A stretch of 64,000 bases of DNA from Rhizobium sp. GN54 (GTDB taxonomy: Bacteria > Pseudomonadota > Alphaproteobacteria > Rhizobiales > Rhizobiaceae). A model generated the notes under the pieces. It ran no database searches. It had not been told where the DNA came from and was given only the letters and a program-made list of their open reading frames with translations. The stretch lies in the NCBI RefSeq assembly GCF_021026345.1, contig NZ_JAJNCZ010000004.1, positions 186,001 to 250,000 of the forward strand, read 5' to 3'. Each line of letters opens with the position of its first letter. The first letter of the stretch is position 1. The translations under genes were made by a program, and so were the position numbers. Shown here in pieces: positions 29,455 to 39,078 of the stretch.

Positions 29455-30693
29455 CTACTGGAAGCGGCGGATCGAGAAGGCGTCGAGTTCCGGATCCGCC
29501 CCGCCGGCTAGAAGATCGGCAACGTGGCGGCCGGTGGTGGCTGCGAGCGTCAGGCCGAGATGGCCGTGGCCGAAGGCAAAGGCAATGCGTGGATCGCCCG
29601 GATGAAGGCCGATGACGGGGACCGAATCCGGCGTCGAGGGGCGGCGGCCCATCCATTCCGTGCCGCCCTCGTCAGGCAGGTCCGGCACATAGCGGCGCAT
29701 CTTCTTGCGCATGGCGCTCGCGCGGGCGTAGTTGGCTGCCGTCTCCGGCCGCGCCAGCTCGACGGCGCCACCGACGCGCAGCATGTTCTCGAAGGGGGTG
29801 GCGACGAAGCCGTGTTCGGAGAAGAACACCGGCATTTCCAGCGTGACCGGCGGATTGACGAAGGTGGTGTTGTAGCCGCGCTCCGTCTCGAGCTGGACGT
29901 GGAGGCCGAGCTGCTCGACGAGCGGTTTCGACCAGACGCCGGCGGAGACGACGACCTTGTCGAACAGGTGGGTGTTCTGCGCTTCGGTGCGGACCGAAAT
30001 GCCCTCGTTGCTCCAGGCGAGCGAGGCGGCGGCGGCATCGATGAACGACGCGCGCTCCCGGATTGCCGCCTGCAGGCGGCGCAGGAAGGTCAGGGGATAT
30101 TCGAAGGTCTGGTAGCCGGCATTGTAGATGGCGCCGGCGAACGCGCCGGTGAGCGCCGGCACCCGGCGGCGCGTCTCGGCGGCATCGAGCTTCTCCACCT
30201 CGAAGCCGCCGAGGATGCGGGCGTTATTCACCTCATGGGCAAAGGCCTTGTCGCGCGCGGCTTCGGTGTCGAAGATCGCAAGTGCACCCGTCTGGCGGAT
30301 ATGGCCGGTGATCGCGATCATCCGTGCCATGGCGGCATGGTCGGCCGCGGCCGTCTTCATCAGGAATGTCAGGGCTTGGCGGGAACGCTCCACCTGCGCC
30401 GGCCGGGAGGCGGCGAGAAGGCGCAAGAGCCAGGGCAGAAGCGAGGGCACGTCGCCCCAGCGAAGCGCCAGCGGCCCCAGCGGATCGAGCAGCCAGCGCG
30501 GTGCGGACAGCAGCATGCCGGGCCGGGCGATCGGGTCGATCTCGGGAATGGCCAGAATGCCGGCATTGCCCACCGAGGCCGGCAGGCCGCCGGCATCGCG
30601 TTCGACGAGGGTCACCTGGTGGCCGCGGTCGAGAAGGTGAAGTGCCGTGGCGCAGCCGATGATGCCGCCGCCGACGATGCCGATATGTGCCAT
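29455..30693 (-). CDS. FAD-dependent oxidoreductase, D-amino acid dehydrogenase (DadA)-like
   Basis: Flavoprotein of the DAO superfamily that deaminates a D-amino acid or similar amine. It has 412 residues with the N-terminal FAD fold IGIVGGGIIGCATALHLL (about 4-21), ERDAGG ending the second strand, and the C-terminal GHGHLGLTLAATTGRHVADLL typical of DadA. The start at 30693 is chosen because it places the FAD motif at the N-terminus. Similar proteins include hydroxyproline- and glycine-oxidase relatives, so the substrate is uncertain. Confidence 0.88.
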   Translation of the reverse strand: MAHIGIVGGGIIGCATALHLLDRGHQVTLVERDAGGLPASVGNAGILAIPEIDPIARPGMLLSAPRWLLDPLGPLALRWGDVPSLLPWLLRLLAASRPAQVERSRQALTFLMKTAAADHAAMARMIAITGHIRQTGALAIFDTEAARDKAFAHEVNNARILGGFEVEKLDAAETRRRVPALTGAFAGAIYNAGYQTFEYPLTFLRRLQAAIRERASFIDAAAASLAWSNEGISVRTEAQNTHLFDKVVVSAGVWSKPLVEQLGLHVQLETERGYNTTFVNPPVTLEMPVFFSEHGFVATPFENMLRVGGAVELARPETAANYARASAMRKKMRRYVPDLPDEGGTEWMGRRPSTPDSVPVIGLHPGDPRIAFAFGHGHLGLTLAATTGRHVADLLAGGADPELDAFSIRRFQ

Positions 30694-30842
30694 GCCTGTC
30701 CTGCTTTTGGTCCGCCGAAAGGCGCACCGCGGCGCCCTTTCCTGATCGGGCCGGACGATAGACGGAAAAGAAAAGCCTGTCGACCGCACGCGGCGGCAGT
30801 CTCAATTTCCGGTTGGGGTGGCCTCTGCCGGCCCGCGTGCGG

Positions 30843-31706
30843 CTATCGGGGCAGGGTCGGGCCGTTCGCTCGCTGCGCGCTCGCGCGGACACGAACGGCC
30901 TGCCAGAGGAAGGCGCAGACGAACAGGATCGTCATGAGGACGACGATGGTGGAGGCGGGGGCGCTGTCGAGGAAGAAGCTCAGGTAGATGCCCGCAAGCG
31001 AGGCGCCGACGGCGACGAGGACAGCCACCGCGAGCATCGAGCCGAACCGTCGCGTGACGAGGGCTGCAATTGCGCCCGGCGCCACCAGCAGCGCCACCGA
31101 CAGGATGATGCCGACCGCCTTCAGCGCGCCGACGACGACCAGCGAGAGAACGGCGAGGAGACCATAGTGCAGCAGGCGGACGGGCAGACCGATCGCGGCG
31201 GCGTGCTGGCGGTCGAAGGCCTGCACCAGCAGGTCCTTGCGGAAGAGCAGGATGAAGGCGGTGCAGGCAAGCGCGATCAGCCCGGTCTCGACCAGATCGG
31301 CGGTGGCGATGCCCAGCATGTCGCCGAACAGGATGTGGTCGAGGTGGACGTCGGATTCGACCGCCACATAGAGCACGATACCGAGGCCGAACATGCCGGA
31401 GAAGACGATGCCGAGCACCGTGTCCTCCTTCACGCGGCTGTTGTTGCGGATGTAGCCCGCCGCCAGCGCGCAGAAGAGGCCGGCTGTGAAGGCGCCTATG
31501 GCAAAGGGCAGGCCGACGACATAGGCGATGACGACGCCGGGCAGCACCGCATGCGAGACCGCGTCACCCATCAGCGACCAGCCCTTGAGCACGAGATAGC
31601 AGGACAGGAGCGCCATCGGCACGGCGATCATCAGGGTCACCGCAAAGGCATATTGCATGAAGCCGAGGCGGAAGGGCAGCAGCGCCAGTTCGAGCGTTTC
31701 GCTCAT
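30843..31706 (-). CDS. sitD: Manganese/iron ABC transporter permease SitD-like
   Basis: Inner-membrane subunit of a metal importer of the ZnuB/SitC family (ABC-3), 287 residues and about 8-9 spans. The family signature GDAVSHAVLPGVVIAYVVG (about 47-65) is present. It is the last gene of the sit operon and overlaps the preceding permease by 4 bp. Function as a Mn(II) importer is inferred from operon content and the Mur-like boxes upstream of sitA. Confidence 0.9.
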   Translation of the reverse strand: MSETLELALLPFRLGFMQYAFAVTLMIAVPMALLSCYLVLKGWSLMGDAVSHAVLPGVVIAYVVGLPFAIGAFTAGLFCALAAGYIRNNSRVKEDTVLGIVFSGMFGLGIVLYVAVESDVHLDHILFGDMLGIATADLVETGLIALACTAFILLFRKDLLVQAFDRQHAAAIGLPVRLLHYGLLAVLSLVVVGALKAVGIILSVALLVAPGAIAALVTRRFGSMLAVAVLVAVGASLAGIYLSFFLDSAPASTIVVLMTILFVCAFLWQAVRVRASAQRANGPTLPR

Positions 31707-32569
31707 GCCGCGCCTCCCTTCTGCTCGAGCGCCAGCCGGCCCTTGCGGCGGATCGCGATCAGCCCGTGCTTCGGGGCGAAGACGAAGGCCGTGAGGAAGA
31801 TCAGCGTCTGCAGGACGACGATGATGCCGCCGGTGGCGCCGTCGAGGAAATAGGAGGCATAGGCGCCGACGAGGCTGGTGCCGGCACCAAGCAGGGCGGC
31901 GATGACGATCAGCCGCTGGAAGCGGTCGGTCAGGAGATAGGCCGTAGCGCCGGGGGTGACGACCATGGCGACGACGAGGAAGGCGCCGACCGTCTGCATC
32001 GCGGCGACCGTCGAGGCCGACAGCAGCGTGAAGAACAGCAGCTTCAATGCCAGCGGTTTCAGGCCGATCGAGCGGGCATGGTTCTCGTCGAAGAAGGTCA
32101 CCATCAGGTCCTTCCATTTCAGGAGCAGGACCAGCAGGGTCACGCCGCCGATGATGGCGAGCTGCAGCGTATCGGAAGGCGTGATCGCCAAAATGTTGCC
32201 GAGCACGATCGTCTGGATGTTCACCGAGGTCGGCGAGAGCGAGACCATGAACAGGCCGACGCCGAAGAAGGAGGTGAAGATCATGCCGATGATCGCGTCC
32301 TCCTTCAGCCGGGTGCGGTGGTTGAGGAAGAGCATGGCGCCGGCGGCAAGCCCACCGGAGAGGAAAGCACCGGCGGAAAACGGCAGGCCCAGCATGTAGG
32401 CGCCGGCGACGCCGGGCACGATCGAATGCGAGAGCGCGTCGCCGATCAGCGACCAGCCTTTCAGCATCAGATAGGCGGAGAGGAAGCCGCAGACGCAGCC
32501 GACCAGCGCGCTGACCCACATGGCGTTGACCATGTAGCCGTAGCCGAAGGGTTCGAGGAGCGTGGTCAC
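31703..32569 (-). CDS. sitC: Manganese/iron ABC transporter permease SitC-like
   Basis: First permease of the importer, 288 residues with repeated hydrophobic spans. The ABC-3 signature [19 protein letters not shown] (about 43-61) is intact. It overlaps sitB and sitD by 4 bp each, so translation is coupled across the operon. Confidence 0.9.
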   Translation of the reverse strand: MTTLLEPFGYGYMVNAMWVSALVGCVCGFLSAYLMLKGWSLIGDALSHSIVPGVAGAYMLGLPFSAGAFLSGGLAAGAMLFLNHRTRLKEDAIIGMIFTSFFGVGLFMVSLSPTSVNIQTIVLGNILAITPSDTLQLAIIGGVTLLVLLLKWKDLMVTFFDENHARSIGLKPLALKLLFFTLLSASTVAAMQTVGAFLVVAMVVTPGATAYLLTDRFQRLIVIAALLGAGTSLVGAYASYFLDGATGGIIVVLQTLIFLTAFVFAPKHGLIAIRRKGRLALEQKGGAA

Positions 32570-33453
32570 TTTGCGGCCTTCTCCGCCTCGGCCGTATCCT
32601 TCTTCTTCTCGCCGTAGATGACGAAGGGCCGCTCGTCGTCGGAGATGACCTTGACCTGGCGGGGATCCTCGTCGTCGTGCAGGTCCTGCCCGGAGAGGAT
32701 GAAATGGCGCAGCACGCCGCCGAAGGCACGCTCCAGGTTTGCCTCGTTGAACGTCTCGGCGGTCGGCCCGGAGGCGATCACGGTGCCCTTGACGAAGACG
32801 GTACGGTCGCAGAAATCCGGCACGCTGCCGAGATTGTGGGTGGAGACGAGCATCACCCGGCCCTCGTCGCGCAGCGTGCGCAGGAGCTCGACGATCTGCT
32901 CCTCGGTGGTGACGTCGACGCCGGTGAAGGGTTCGTCCAGCAGGATCACCTGGCCCTCCTGCGCCAGCGCGCGCGCCAGGAAGACGCGCTTGCGCTGGCC
33001 GCCGGAAAGCTCGCCGATCTGGCGTTTGCGGAAGTCGCTCATGTTCACCCGGGCCAGCGCTTCCGACACCATCTCGTGATCGCGCCTCGTGGGAATGCGC
33101 AGCCAGTTCATGTGGCCGTAACGGCCCATCATCACCACGTCCTCGACGAGGACGGGAAAGGTCCAGTCGACTTCTTCGGCCTGCGGCACGTAGGCGACGA
33201 GGTTCTTCTTCAGCGCCTGGCGCACCGTCATGCCCAGGATCGTCACGGTGCCGCCGGCCAGCGGCACGAAGCCCATGATCGCCTTGAAGAGGGTGGACTT
33301 GCCGCTGCCGTTGACGCCGACCAGCGCCGTGATCGTGCCGCGGGGCACGGAGAAGCTGGCATGCTTCAGGGCGGTGACGCCCGTCCGGTAGGTGACCGTG
33401 ACGTCGTCTGCGACGATGCCGTCCACGGGCCTGCTGCGTCCGCCCATGATCAT
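32566..33453 (-). CDS. sitB: Manganese/iron ABC transporter ATP-binding protein SitB-like
   Basis: ATPase of the importer, 295 residues. Walker A is GVNGSGKST (about 47-55), the signature is LSGGQRKR (about 148-155) and Walker B is VILLDEP. A C-terminal acidic-lysine tail ([15 protein letters not shown]) extends beyond the usual domain end. It overlaps both neighbours by 4 bp. Confidence 0.92.
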   Translation of the reverse strand: MIMGGRSRPVDGIVADDVTVTYRTGVTALKHASFSVPRGTITALVGVNGSGKSTLFKAIMGFVPLAGGTVTILGMTVRQALKKNLVAYVPQAEEVDWTFPVLVEDVVMMGRYGHMNWLRIPTRRDHEMVSEALARVNMSDFRKRQIGELSGGQRKRVFLARALAQEGQVILLDEPFTGVDVTTEEQIVELLRTLRDEGRVMLVSTHNLGSVPDFCDRTVFVKGTVIASGPTAETFNEANLERAFGGVLRHFILSGQDLHDDEDPRQVKVISDDERPFVIYGEKKKDTAEAEKAAK

Positions 33454-34346
33454 TGCGACAGGCCCTTCACGATGGTCTCGGAGGTCACGCGCAGGAGATC
33501 GAGATAGGTCGGTACGGGGCCGCCCTCTTCGCTGAGGCTGTCGACGTAGAGGACGCCGCCATAGGCGGCACCGGTTTCGGCGGCGACCTGCCGGGCGGGC
33601 TTGTCGGAGACGGTGCTCTCGGAGAACACGACGTGGATATTGTGCTCGCGCACCGCGTCGATCACTGCCTTCACCTGCTTCGGCGTGCCCTGCTGGTCGG
33701 CGTTGATCGGCCAGAGGAAGAGCTCCTTCAGCCCGAAATCGCGGGTGAGGTAGCTGAACGCGCCTTCGCTGGTGACGAGCCAGCGCTTGTCCTCCGGGAG
33801 CCTGTCGAGCTCGGCCTTGATCTCGGCCGACAGCGCCTTGATCTTTTCGCCATAGGCCTTCGCGTTGGCGTCGTAGACAGCGGCGTTGTCCGGATCGACC
33901 GAGGCCAGCGCCTTCCTGATGTTCTCGACGTAGATCAGCGCGTTCTCAGGCGACATCCAGGCGTGCGGATTGGGCTTGCCGGTATAGGGGCCTTCGTTGA
34001 TCCCCATCGGCTGGACGCCGTCGCTGACGACCGCGCTCGGCACGTCGTTGAGATTGGCGAGGAACTTCTCGAACCAGAGTTCGAGGTTGAGGCCGTTCCA
34101 CAGAACCAGCGACGCATCCTGCGCCTTGAGGATGTCGCGCGGGGTCGGCTGGTAATTGTGGATCTCGGCGCCCGGCTTGGTGATCGATTCCACGATCGCC
34201 GCGTCGCCTGCCACGTTGCGGGCCATGTCGGCGATGACGGTGAAGGTCGTGACGACCTTGGGCTTTTCCTGCGCCGCTGCGATCGGCGCCCCGCCCAGGA
34301 TCAAAGCTGTTGCGAGGAGGGCGGACCGGGCCAGATCGATGAGCAT
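33450..34346 (-). CDS. sitA: Manganese/iron ABC transporter substrate-binding protein SitA-like
   Basis: Periplasmic cluster A-I metal receptor of 298 residues. A Sec signal peptide (to about AAAQE, residue 26) is followed by [19 protein letters not shown]. Metal ligands expected for SitA/PsaA are visible: His in [11 protein letters not shown], His in NPHAWMSP, a glutamate in [15 protein letters not shown] and a late aspartate in VLYVDSLS. The ATG at 34346 has AGGA upstream; a TTG one codon earlier is less likely. It is first in the operon behind two TTGCAA-N5-type boxes. Confidence 0.93.
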   Translation of the reverse strand: MLIDLARSALLATALILGGAPIAAAQEKPKVVTTFTVIADMARNVAGDAAIVESITKPGAEIHNYQPTPRDILKAQDASLVLWNGLNLELWFEKFLANLNDVPSAVVSDGVQPMGINEGPYTGKPNPHAWMSPENALIYVENIRKALASVDPDNAAVYDANAKAYGEKIKALSAEIKAELDRLPEDKRWLVTSEGAFSYLTRDFGLKELFLWPINADQQGTPKQVKAVIDAVREHNIHVVFSESTVSDKPARQVAAETGAAYGGVLYVDSLSEEGGPVPTYLDLLRVTSETIVKGLSQ

Positions 34347-34365
34347 CAAAATTTCCTAAGCGCTT

Positions 34366-34382
34366 TTGCAAATGAGTTGCAA
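34366..34382. promoter_or_regulatory. Mur-box-like site 1 upstream of sitA
   Basis: TTGCAAATGAGTTGCAA, two self-palindromic TTGCAA units separated by five bases, 20 bp upstream of the sitA start codon. TGCAA-rich boxes of this kind bind the manganese-sensing Fur homologue Mur in rhizobia. Binding here is inferred. Confidence 0.65.
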
Positions 34383-34418
34383 TCAAGTATAGGCGACGCA
34401 CGCCGCATGTCAATGCAA

Positions 34419-34435
34419 TTGCAAATCATTCGCAA
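34419..34435. promoter_or_regulatory. Mur-box-like site 2 upstream of sitA
   Basis: TTGCAAATCATTCGCAA, the same layout as site 1 with one base changed in the second unit. The centres of the two sites are 53 bp apart, about five helical turns. Two Mur-responsive boxes are also known upstream of rhizobial sit operons. Confidence 0.62.
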
Positions 34436-34613
34436 TAACCCTCTTTATCGCGGAGGAGATGGCGACCGCCTGTTAACCATCGCAAGCAGGAAATGGCTTG
34501 CGGATGCCCGTAGCGCCGGCCCTTAAGGTTTCAGAAACATCCCGGGAAATACCGTAAATTCGATCCTGCGCCTCCCTGGGGCAACCTTTTCATTTCAAAA
34601 CCGGTGCGTCCCG

Positions 34614-35300
34614 TTGAAGCTTCTCCCGTCGAAATTATGGCTGCCGAGGAAGGTGCTGATCCTGCTTTCCGGCGTGTTCGTGCTCACCGGCGCCTCGGGA
34701 GCGGTGGCCGTCTTCGTCGGCCGCGATGCCATCCTCGGCCCACCGGCGGAACGGATCTCAGGGGTCGCCTGCACTACCGTCATGACCGTGCGGCAGAGCC
34801 GTGACGGCCAGGACTGGCTGCGCCACTACATCCGTGCCGATGCCGAGGACGGCGACATGCGCATCAAGACGGCCCTGCGAGTGGCCGGCGCGCTGTCCAA
34901 CCGGGAACACGCCGATCTCTACCAGGTCGTCCTGCTCGATGAGGCGGGCCCGGACGTGCGGGCGGGCATGCGCGGCCGGGCGATCGGCGCGGAGGTCCTG
35001 TTCTCGCGCGATCCCGGCAAGATCGCCGGCCTGACGGCGCCGTTCCAGGCACGCTACGTGGAAGGTCCGGCTGCGGAGAACGGCGAGTTCTATGGCAAAC
35101 GCAAGACGCTGAAGCTGGACGAGATCAAGGGGATCGTCACTGCCATGGCCGACCGGACGGACTGTCTGGACCCGGATGCCACCGGCGAGAACGCGACCGC
35201 AGCCATTGCCGATGACCGGACCGGCGAAGACCATGCGGACGCATCCGGCAACGGCGAGGCAATCGCCGCGCCGCAGGAACACGCAGCCGTCTCGCACTGA
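34614..35300 (+). CDS. Hypothetical membrane-anchored protein
   Basis: I do not recognise a named family. From a TTG at 34614 it has 228 residues: a basic N-terminus (MKLLPSKLWLPRK), one hydrophobic helix at about 14-36, then a predominantly soluble domain with two cysteines (VACTTVMTV and RTDCLDPD) that could form a disulfide in the periplasm. The last 45 residues are Ala/Asp/Glu-rich and likely disordered. The start lacks an ATG and a strong ribosome site, but the downstream codon use is normal and no competing gene is evident. It stands alone between sitA and lysS. Confidence 0.6.
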   Translation: MKLLPSKLWLPRKVLILLSGVFVLTGASGAVAVFVGRDAILGPPAERISGVACTTVMTVRQSRDGQDWLRHYIRADAEDGDMRIKTALRVAGALSNREHADLYQVVLLDEAGPDVRAGMRGRAIGAEVLFSRDPGKIAGLTAPFQARYVEGPAAENGEFYGKRKTLKLDEIKGIVTAMADRTDCLDPDATGENATAAIADDRTGEDHADASGNGEAIAAPQEHAAVSH

Positions 35301-35403
35301 AGTGGGGCTTCCGGCGCTGCGCCGGACGAGCTCCCACGTTCCTTCATCAAATGACAGCGATCAGCCGCATTCGGCGGGCGAGGGACACCGAACCGTCGGG
35401 CTG

Positions 35404-35448
35404 CCTCATGCGCGCCTGCCGGCACCTTCTCCCGCTGGCGGGGAGGGG
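35404..35448. repeat. Partial RIME-like element, half copy
   Basis: One degenerate arm of the repeat (GCCTGCCGGCACCTTCTCCC followed by a GC hairpin) without the second hairpin or the other end. It lies 88 bp beyond the lysS stop, in the 235-bp gap to the hypothetical gene, which holds nothing else that I recognise. Confidence 0.65.
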
Positions 35449-35535
35449 AAAGATATGCAGCACCGCTTCCCCGATCTTCGACTTTCTGTAAGCCCGGTCC
35501 CGTCGCCGGTATGCAGGCGATGGGCGACGGCCGGC

Positions 35536-37032
35536 TCAGTCCGCCTTCGCCCGCCGCGCCGGAAACAGGATGACGTCGCGGATCGACGGCGCATTGGTCA
35601 GGAGCATGATCAGGCGATCGACGCCGATGCCGAGGCCGCCGGCGGGCGGCATGCCCTGGTCGATCGCGTCGAGGAACTCGTCGTCCAGTTGCTTGGCCTT
35701 CTCGCCGCGGGCATGTGCCTGCTCAAGCTGCTCGACCATGCGGGCGCGCTGTTCGACCGGGTCGTTCAGCTCGGAGAACGCGTTGCCCAGTTCCCAGGTG
35801 TTGCAATAGGTCTCGAAGCGCTCGACCAGACGCGGCTCGCCGGGGACTTCCTTGGCAAACGGCGAGATGTCCTTCGGGAAATGGGTCACATGCGACGGCT
35901 GGATCAGCGTCGGCTCGACCTTCTCCTCGAAGATGAAGGCCAGGCATTCGCCCCAGGTCCAGTCCTTCTCGACCTCGAAGCCGGCAGCTTTCGCCGCGGC
36001 GCGAGCTTCCTCGTCGGTCCTGATCGCGAGGAAATCGATACCGGTGGCTTCCTTGACGGCGTCAGGCATCGGCACGCGCTTGAACGGGCCCTTGAAGGAG
36101 ATTTCCTTGTCGCCATAGGCGAACTCGGTCGAGCCGTGGATCTTGATGGCCAGTTCGGCGAACATGCGTTCGACGAGGTCCATGATGTCCTCGTAGTCCG
36201 CATAGGCCCAGTAGCACTCCATCATCGTGAATTCGGGATTGTGCCGCGTGGAGACGCCTTCGTTGCGGAAGTTGCGGTTGATCTCGAAGACCTTGTCGGT
36301 CAGCCCCGAAACCAGCGTGCGCTTCAGGAACAGCTCCGGGGCGATACGCAGGTACATGTCCTGCTTCAGCGTGTTGTGGTGGGTCTTGAACGGGTCGGCC
36401 GTGGCGCCGCCATAGACCGAATGCAGCATCGGCGTCTCGACTTCCATGAAGCCGTCGTTCTCCATGAAGCGGCGGATGCCGGAGACGATCTTGGAGCGCT
36501 GCTGGAAGCGGAGCTTCGATTCCTCGTTGGTCATGATGTCGAGGTGGCGTTTGCGGTAGCGGATCTCGACGTCGGCGACGCCGTGCCACTTCTCCGGCAT
36601 CGGCAGCAACGACTTCGTCAGCATGGTGATCTCTTGCGCATTGATCGTCAGTTCGCCGCGCTTGGTGCGGCGGACGATCCCGGTGACGCCGATGATGTCG
36701 CCGATGTCGATCATCGGCAGCAGGCCGCGGGCCTCTTCCGGCGTCGTGTCCTTGTGGGAGAAGATCTGGATCTTGCCCGAGGCGTCATGGATGTCCATGA
36801 ACATGCCGGAATTGCGCGAGGAATAGACGCGGCCGGCAACCGTCACGACGTCGCCGCTCTCGGTGTCGGGCTCCAGGCCTGCGTATTTCTCCGCCAGTTC
36901 CGCATTGGTCAGCGTGCGGTGGAAATGCGCCGGATAGACGTCGCCGATCTGCTCGCGCAGAAGGTCGAGCTTCTGGCGGCGCACTTCGGTGGCGTCGGAG
37001 GAGAGGGCGGTTTCGGTCTTGGTGTCGGTCAT
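35536..37032 (-). CDS. lysS: Lysyl-tRNA synthetase, class II
   Basis: Charges tRNA-Lys. The 498 residues form an OB-fold anticodon-binding domain (about 60-165) and a class II catalytic core. Motif 2 is visible in FEINRNFRNEGVSTRHNPEFTM and motif 3 in GLGIGVDRLIML near the C-terminus. The frame is intact. Alphaproteobacteria commonly carry the class I LysRS, so a class II enzyme should be noted. It is downstream of gltX on the same strand with a RIME-like element between them. Confidence 0.95.
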   Translation of the reverse strand: MTDTKTETALSSDATEVRRQKLDLLREQIGDVYPAHFHRTLTNAELAEKYAGLEPDTESGDVVTVAGRVYSSRNSGMFMDIHDASGKIQIFSHKDTTPEEARGLLPMIDIGDIIGVTGIVRRTKRGELTINAQEITMLTKSLLPMPEKWHGVADVEIRYRKRHLDIMTNEESKLRFQQRSKIVSGIRRFMENDGFMEVETPMLHSVYGGATADPFKTHHNTLKQDMYLRIAPELFLKRTLVSGLTDKVFEINRNFRNEGVSTRHNPEFTMMECYWAYADYEDIMDLVERMFAELAIKIHGSTEFAYGDKEISFKGPFKRVPMPDAVKEATGIDFLAIRTDEEARAAAKAAGFEVEKDWTWGECLAFIFEEKVEPTLIQPSHVTHFPKDISPFAKEVPGEPRLVERFETYCNTWELGNAFSELNDPVEQRARMVEQLEQAHARGEKAKQLDDEFLDAIDQGMPPAGGLGIGVDRLIMLLTNAPSIRDVILFPARRAKAD

Positions 37033-37076
37033 GGTCTAGTTCCTGTGGCGGCTCTTGGCCTTGTGCCGTGTACTTG

Positions 37077-37186
37077 CCCCTCACCCTAGCCCTCTCCCCG
37101 CAAGCGGGGCGAGGGGACTGGCTGCGGCGCCTCTTGCGCCCTTCTCTCCGTTTACGGGGAGAAGGTGCCGGCAGGCGGATGAGGGG
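37077..37186. repeat. RIME-like palindromic intergenic repeat, copy 3
   Basis: A 110-bp element with CCCCTCA and TGAGGGG ends between gltX and lysS. The first hairpin has one changed base and the second is partly degenerate (CTCTCCGTTTACGGGGAGA). Confidence 0.82.
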
Positions 37187-37198
37187 CCTATCTCAAAC

Positions 37199-38668
37199 TT
37201 ACTTCCCGCTGCCCGCCATCGAGGCCACCACCTTGGCGGCGACTTTCAGGCGTTGGCGCACGACGGAGCGGCCGAGGATGGCCATACTGTCGAACAGCGG
37301 CAGCGAGCGCGAGGAACCGGAGACGGCAACGAAGAGCGGGGCGAGCACCACCTTCAGCTTCTTGTCCATGCGTTCGGCGATGGCGCGCAGTTCCGCCTCG
37401 ATGCTCTCGACGTTCCATTCGAAGATCTTCTCCAGGTCCGGCTGGACTGTGTTGAGGATCTCCAGGATCTCTTCCGGCGAGGACTTCACCTTGGCGAAGG
37501 CGGCGGGCTCCAGGCCGAGGTCGGACTTCAGCAGGAAGCCTGCAAGGTCGGGCAGTTCGCCGAGCTTGGTGATGCGCGACTGCGAAAGCCTCAGGCCTTC
37601 CTTCAGCCGATCGTTCTCCATCGCCCAGGTGAGCACGCGGGCGGTGAATTCCTCCTCGGAGAACTTCTCGCGCAGCCAGCGGCCGTTCAGCCAGTCGAGC
37701 TTCTGGATGTCGAAGATGGCGCCGGACTTCGACAGGTTCTCGGGATCGAATTTTTCCGCCAGTTCCGCCATCGTCATCAGTTCCTCGCCCTCGGCGATCT
37801 GCATGAAGAACAGGCCGAGGAAGTTCATCAGCGCTTCCGGCACATAGCCGAGCGCCGAATAGTAGGAGATCGAGGTCGGGTTCTTGCGCTTGGACAGCTT
37901 CGACTTGTCGGCGTTGCGCATCAGGGAGAGGTGCATGAAGGTCGGCTGGTCCCAGCCGAAATAACGGTAGAGAAGGATGTGCTTCGGCACCGATGCCAGC
38001 CACTCCTCGCCGCGGGCGACGTGGGTGATCTTCATCAGGTGGTCGTCGATGACGTTGGCCATGTGATAGGTGGGCATGCCATCGCCCTTGATGAGCACCT
38101 GCATATCGACCGAATCCCACGGGATCGAGACGTCGCCATAGACGCCATCGGTGAAGTCGCAGGAACCCTCGGTCGGGATCTTCATGCGGATAACCGAGCT
38201 TTCGCCGGCGGCCATCTTCGACGTGACTTCTTCCGCCTTCAGATGCAGGCAGAGCCCGTCGTATTTCGGCGGCTTGCCGCTAGCGCGCTGGGCCTCGCGC
38301 ATCTGTTCCAGCCGCTCGGGCGTGCAGAAACAGCGGAAGGCGTGGCCCTTGTCGAGCAGTTCCTGCGCGTAGGGCTGGTACATGTCCTTGCGGTCGGACT
38401 GGCGGTAGGGGCCGTAGGGGCCGCCGATGTCCGGGCCTTCCGACCATTCCAGCCCGCACCATTTCAGCGCGTCCAGCACCTTCGTCTCGAACTCCGGGGT
38501 CGAACGGGTCGCGTCCGTATCCTCGATGCGCAGGATGAAGGTGCCGTTGTGCTTTCTGGCGAAAAGATAGTTGAACAGCGCGATATAGGCGGTGCCGACA
38601 TGCGGCTCGCCGGTGGGGGAGGGGGCGATGCGGACGCGTACGGGGGCGTTCGTGTCGGAAGTGCTCAT
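37199..38668 (-). CDS. gltX: Glutamyl-tRNA synthetase
   Basis: Charges tRNA-Glu (and possibly tRNA-Gln before amidation). From the ATG at 38668 it has 489 residues. The class I HIGH region is PSPTGEPHVGTA (about 15-26) and the KMSKS counterpart is KLSKR (about 258-262). The C-terminal helical anticodon-binding domain begins around 330. Many alphaproteobacteria have two GltX paralogs; which one this is cannot be told here. Confidence 0.94.
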   Translation of the reverse strand: MSTSDTNAPVRVRIAPSPTGEPHVGTAYIALFNYLFARKHNGTFILRIEDTDATRSTPEFETKVLDALKWCGLEWSEGPDIGGPYGPYRQSDRKDMYQPYAQELLDKGHAFRCFCTPERLEQMREAQRASGKPPKYDGLCLHLKAEEVTSKMAAGESSVIRMKIPTEGSCDFTDGVYGDVSIPWDSVDMQVLIKGDGMPTYHMANVIDDHLMKITHVARGEEWLASVPKHILLYRYFGWDQPTFMHLSLMRNADKSKLSKRKNPTSISYYSALGYVPEALMNFLGLFFMQIAEGEELMTMAELAEKFDPENLSKSGAIFDIQKLDWLNGRWLREKFSEEEFTARVLTWAMENDRLKEGLRLSQSRITKLGELPDLAGFLLKSDLGLEPAAFAKVKSSPEEILEILNTVQPDLEKIFEWNVESIEAELRAIAERMDKKLKVVLAPLFVAVSGSSRSLPLFDSMAILGRSVVRQRLKVAAKVVASMAGSGK

Positions 38669-39034
38669 TTTTCTCAAGGCCCGGTCGAACTGCGGTGAAG
38701 CCGTCCGCCGGAGGATTTCCGCGTGATCGGCTCATGCATTTAAGGGAGGGAAGGCCCGATCTGTCGCCGAAAAAGGCGGCGGATCCGGAGCTTTCCGTTT
38801 GGGCCCGGGTGAGACCACATTCGATCCGGCGCGTCAAGGCCCGGCGATTTTCGGGCAGGGTCGGAACCATATCGCTCCGGCATCATTATTCGCATGGGAG
38901 GCGCGGCCGTGCCAACCGGACATGGCGGAGATGGAGAACGCAGGGATTTTTCCGGTTTCTTCCTGCGGCCAACGAAACGGCAGTCGAGCTCCTTGACCCG
39001 CCCGGCCCGCGCCCTCTCTTCCCAGACAACTCAA
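38669..39034. other. Intergenic region gltX / TerC gene
   Basis: About 370 bp with no supported protein gene. gltX starts at its left end (minus strand) and the TerC gene ends at its right. It therefore contains the gltX promoter. An unassigned plus-strand transcript could end at the hairpin at 39035-39060. Nothing else was recognised. Confidence 0.45.
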
Positions 39035-39068
39035 GGCCGGCGAGTGAACACTCGCCGGCCCTTTTCTT
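39035..39068 (+). terminator. Intrinsic terminator hairpin
   Basis: Perfect inverted repeat GGCCGGCGAGTG / CACTCGCCGGCC (39035-39060) followed on the plus strand by CTTTTCTT. On the minus strand it also lies 18 bases beyond the TerC stop codon. The T tract favours plus-strand termination, though no plus-strand gene is seen immediately before it; it probably serves the minus-strand TerC gene as well. Confidence 0.7.
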
Positions 39069-39078
39069 ACCGCATGTC

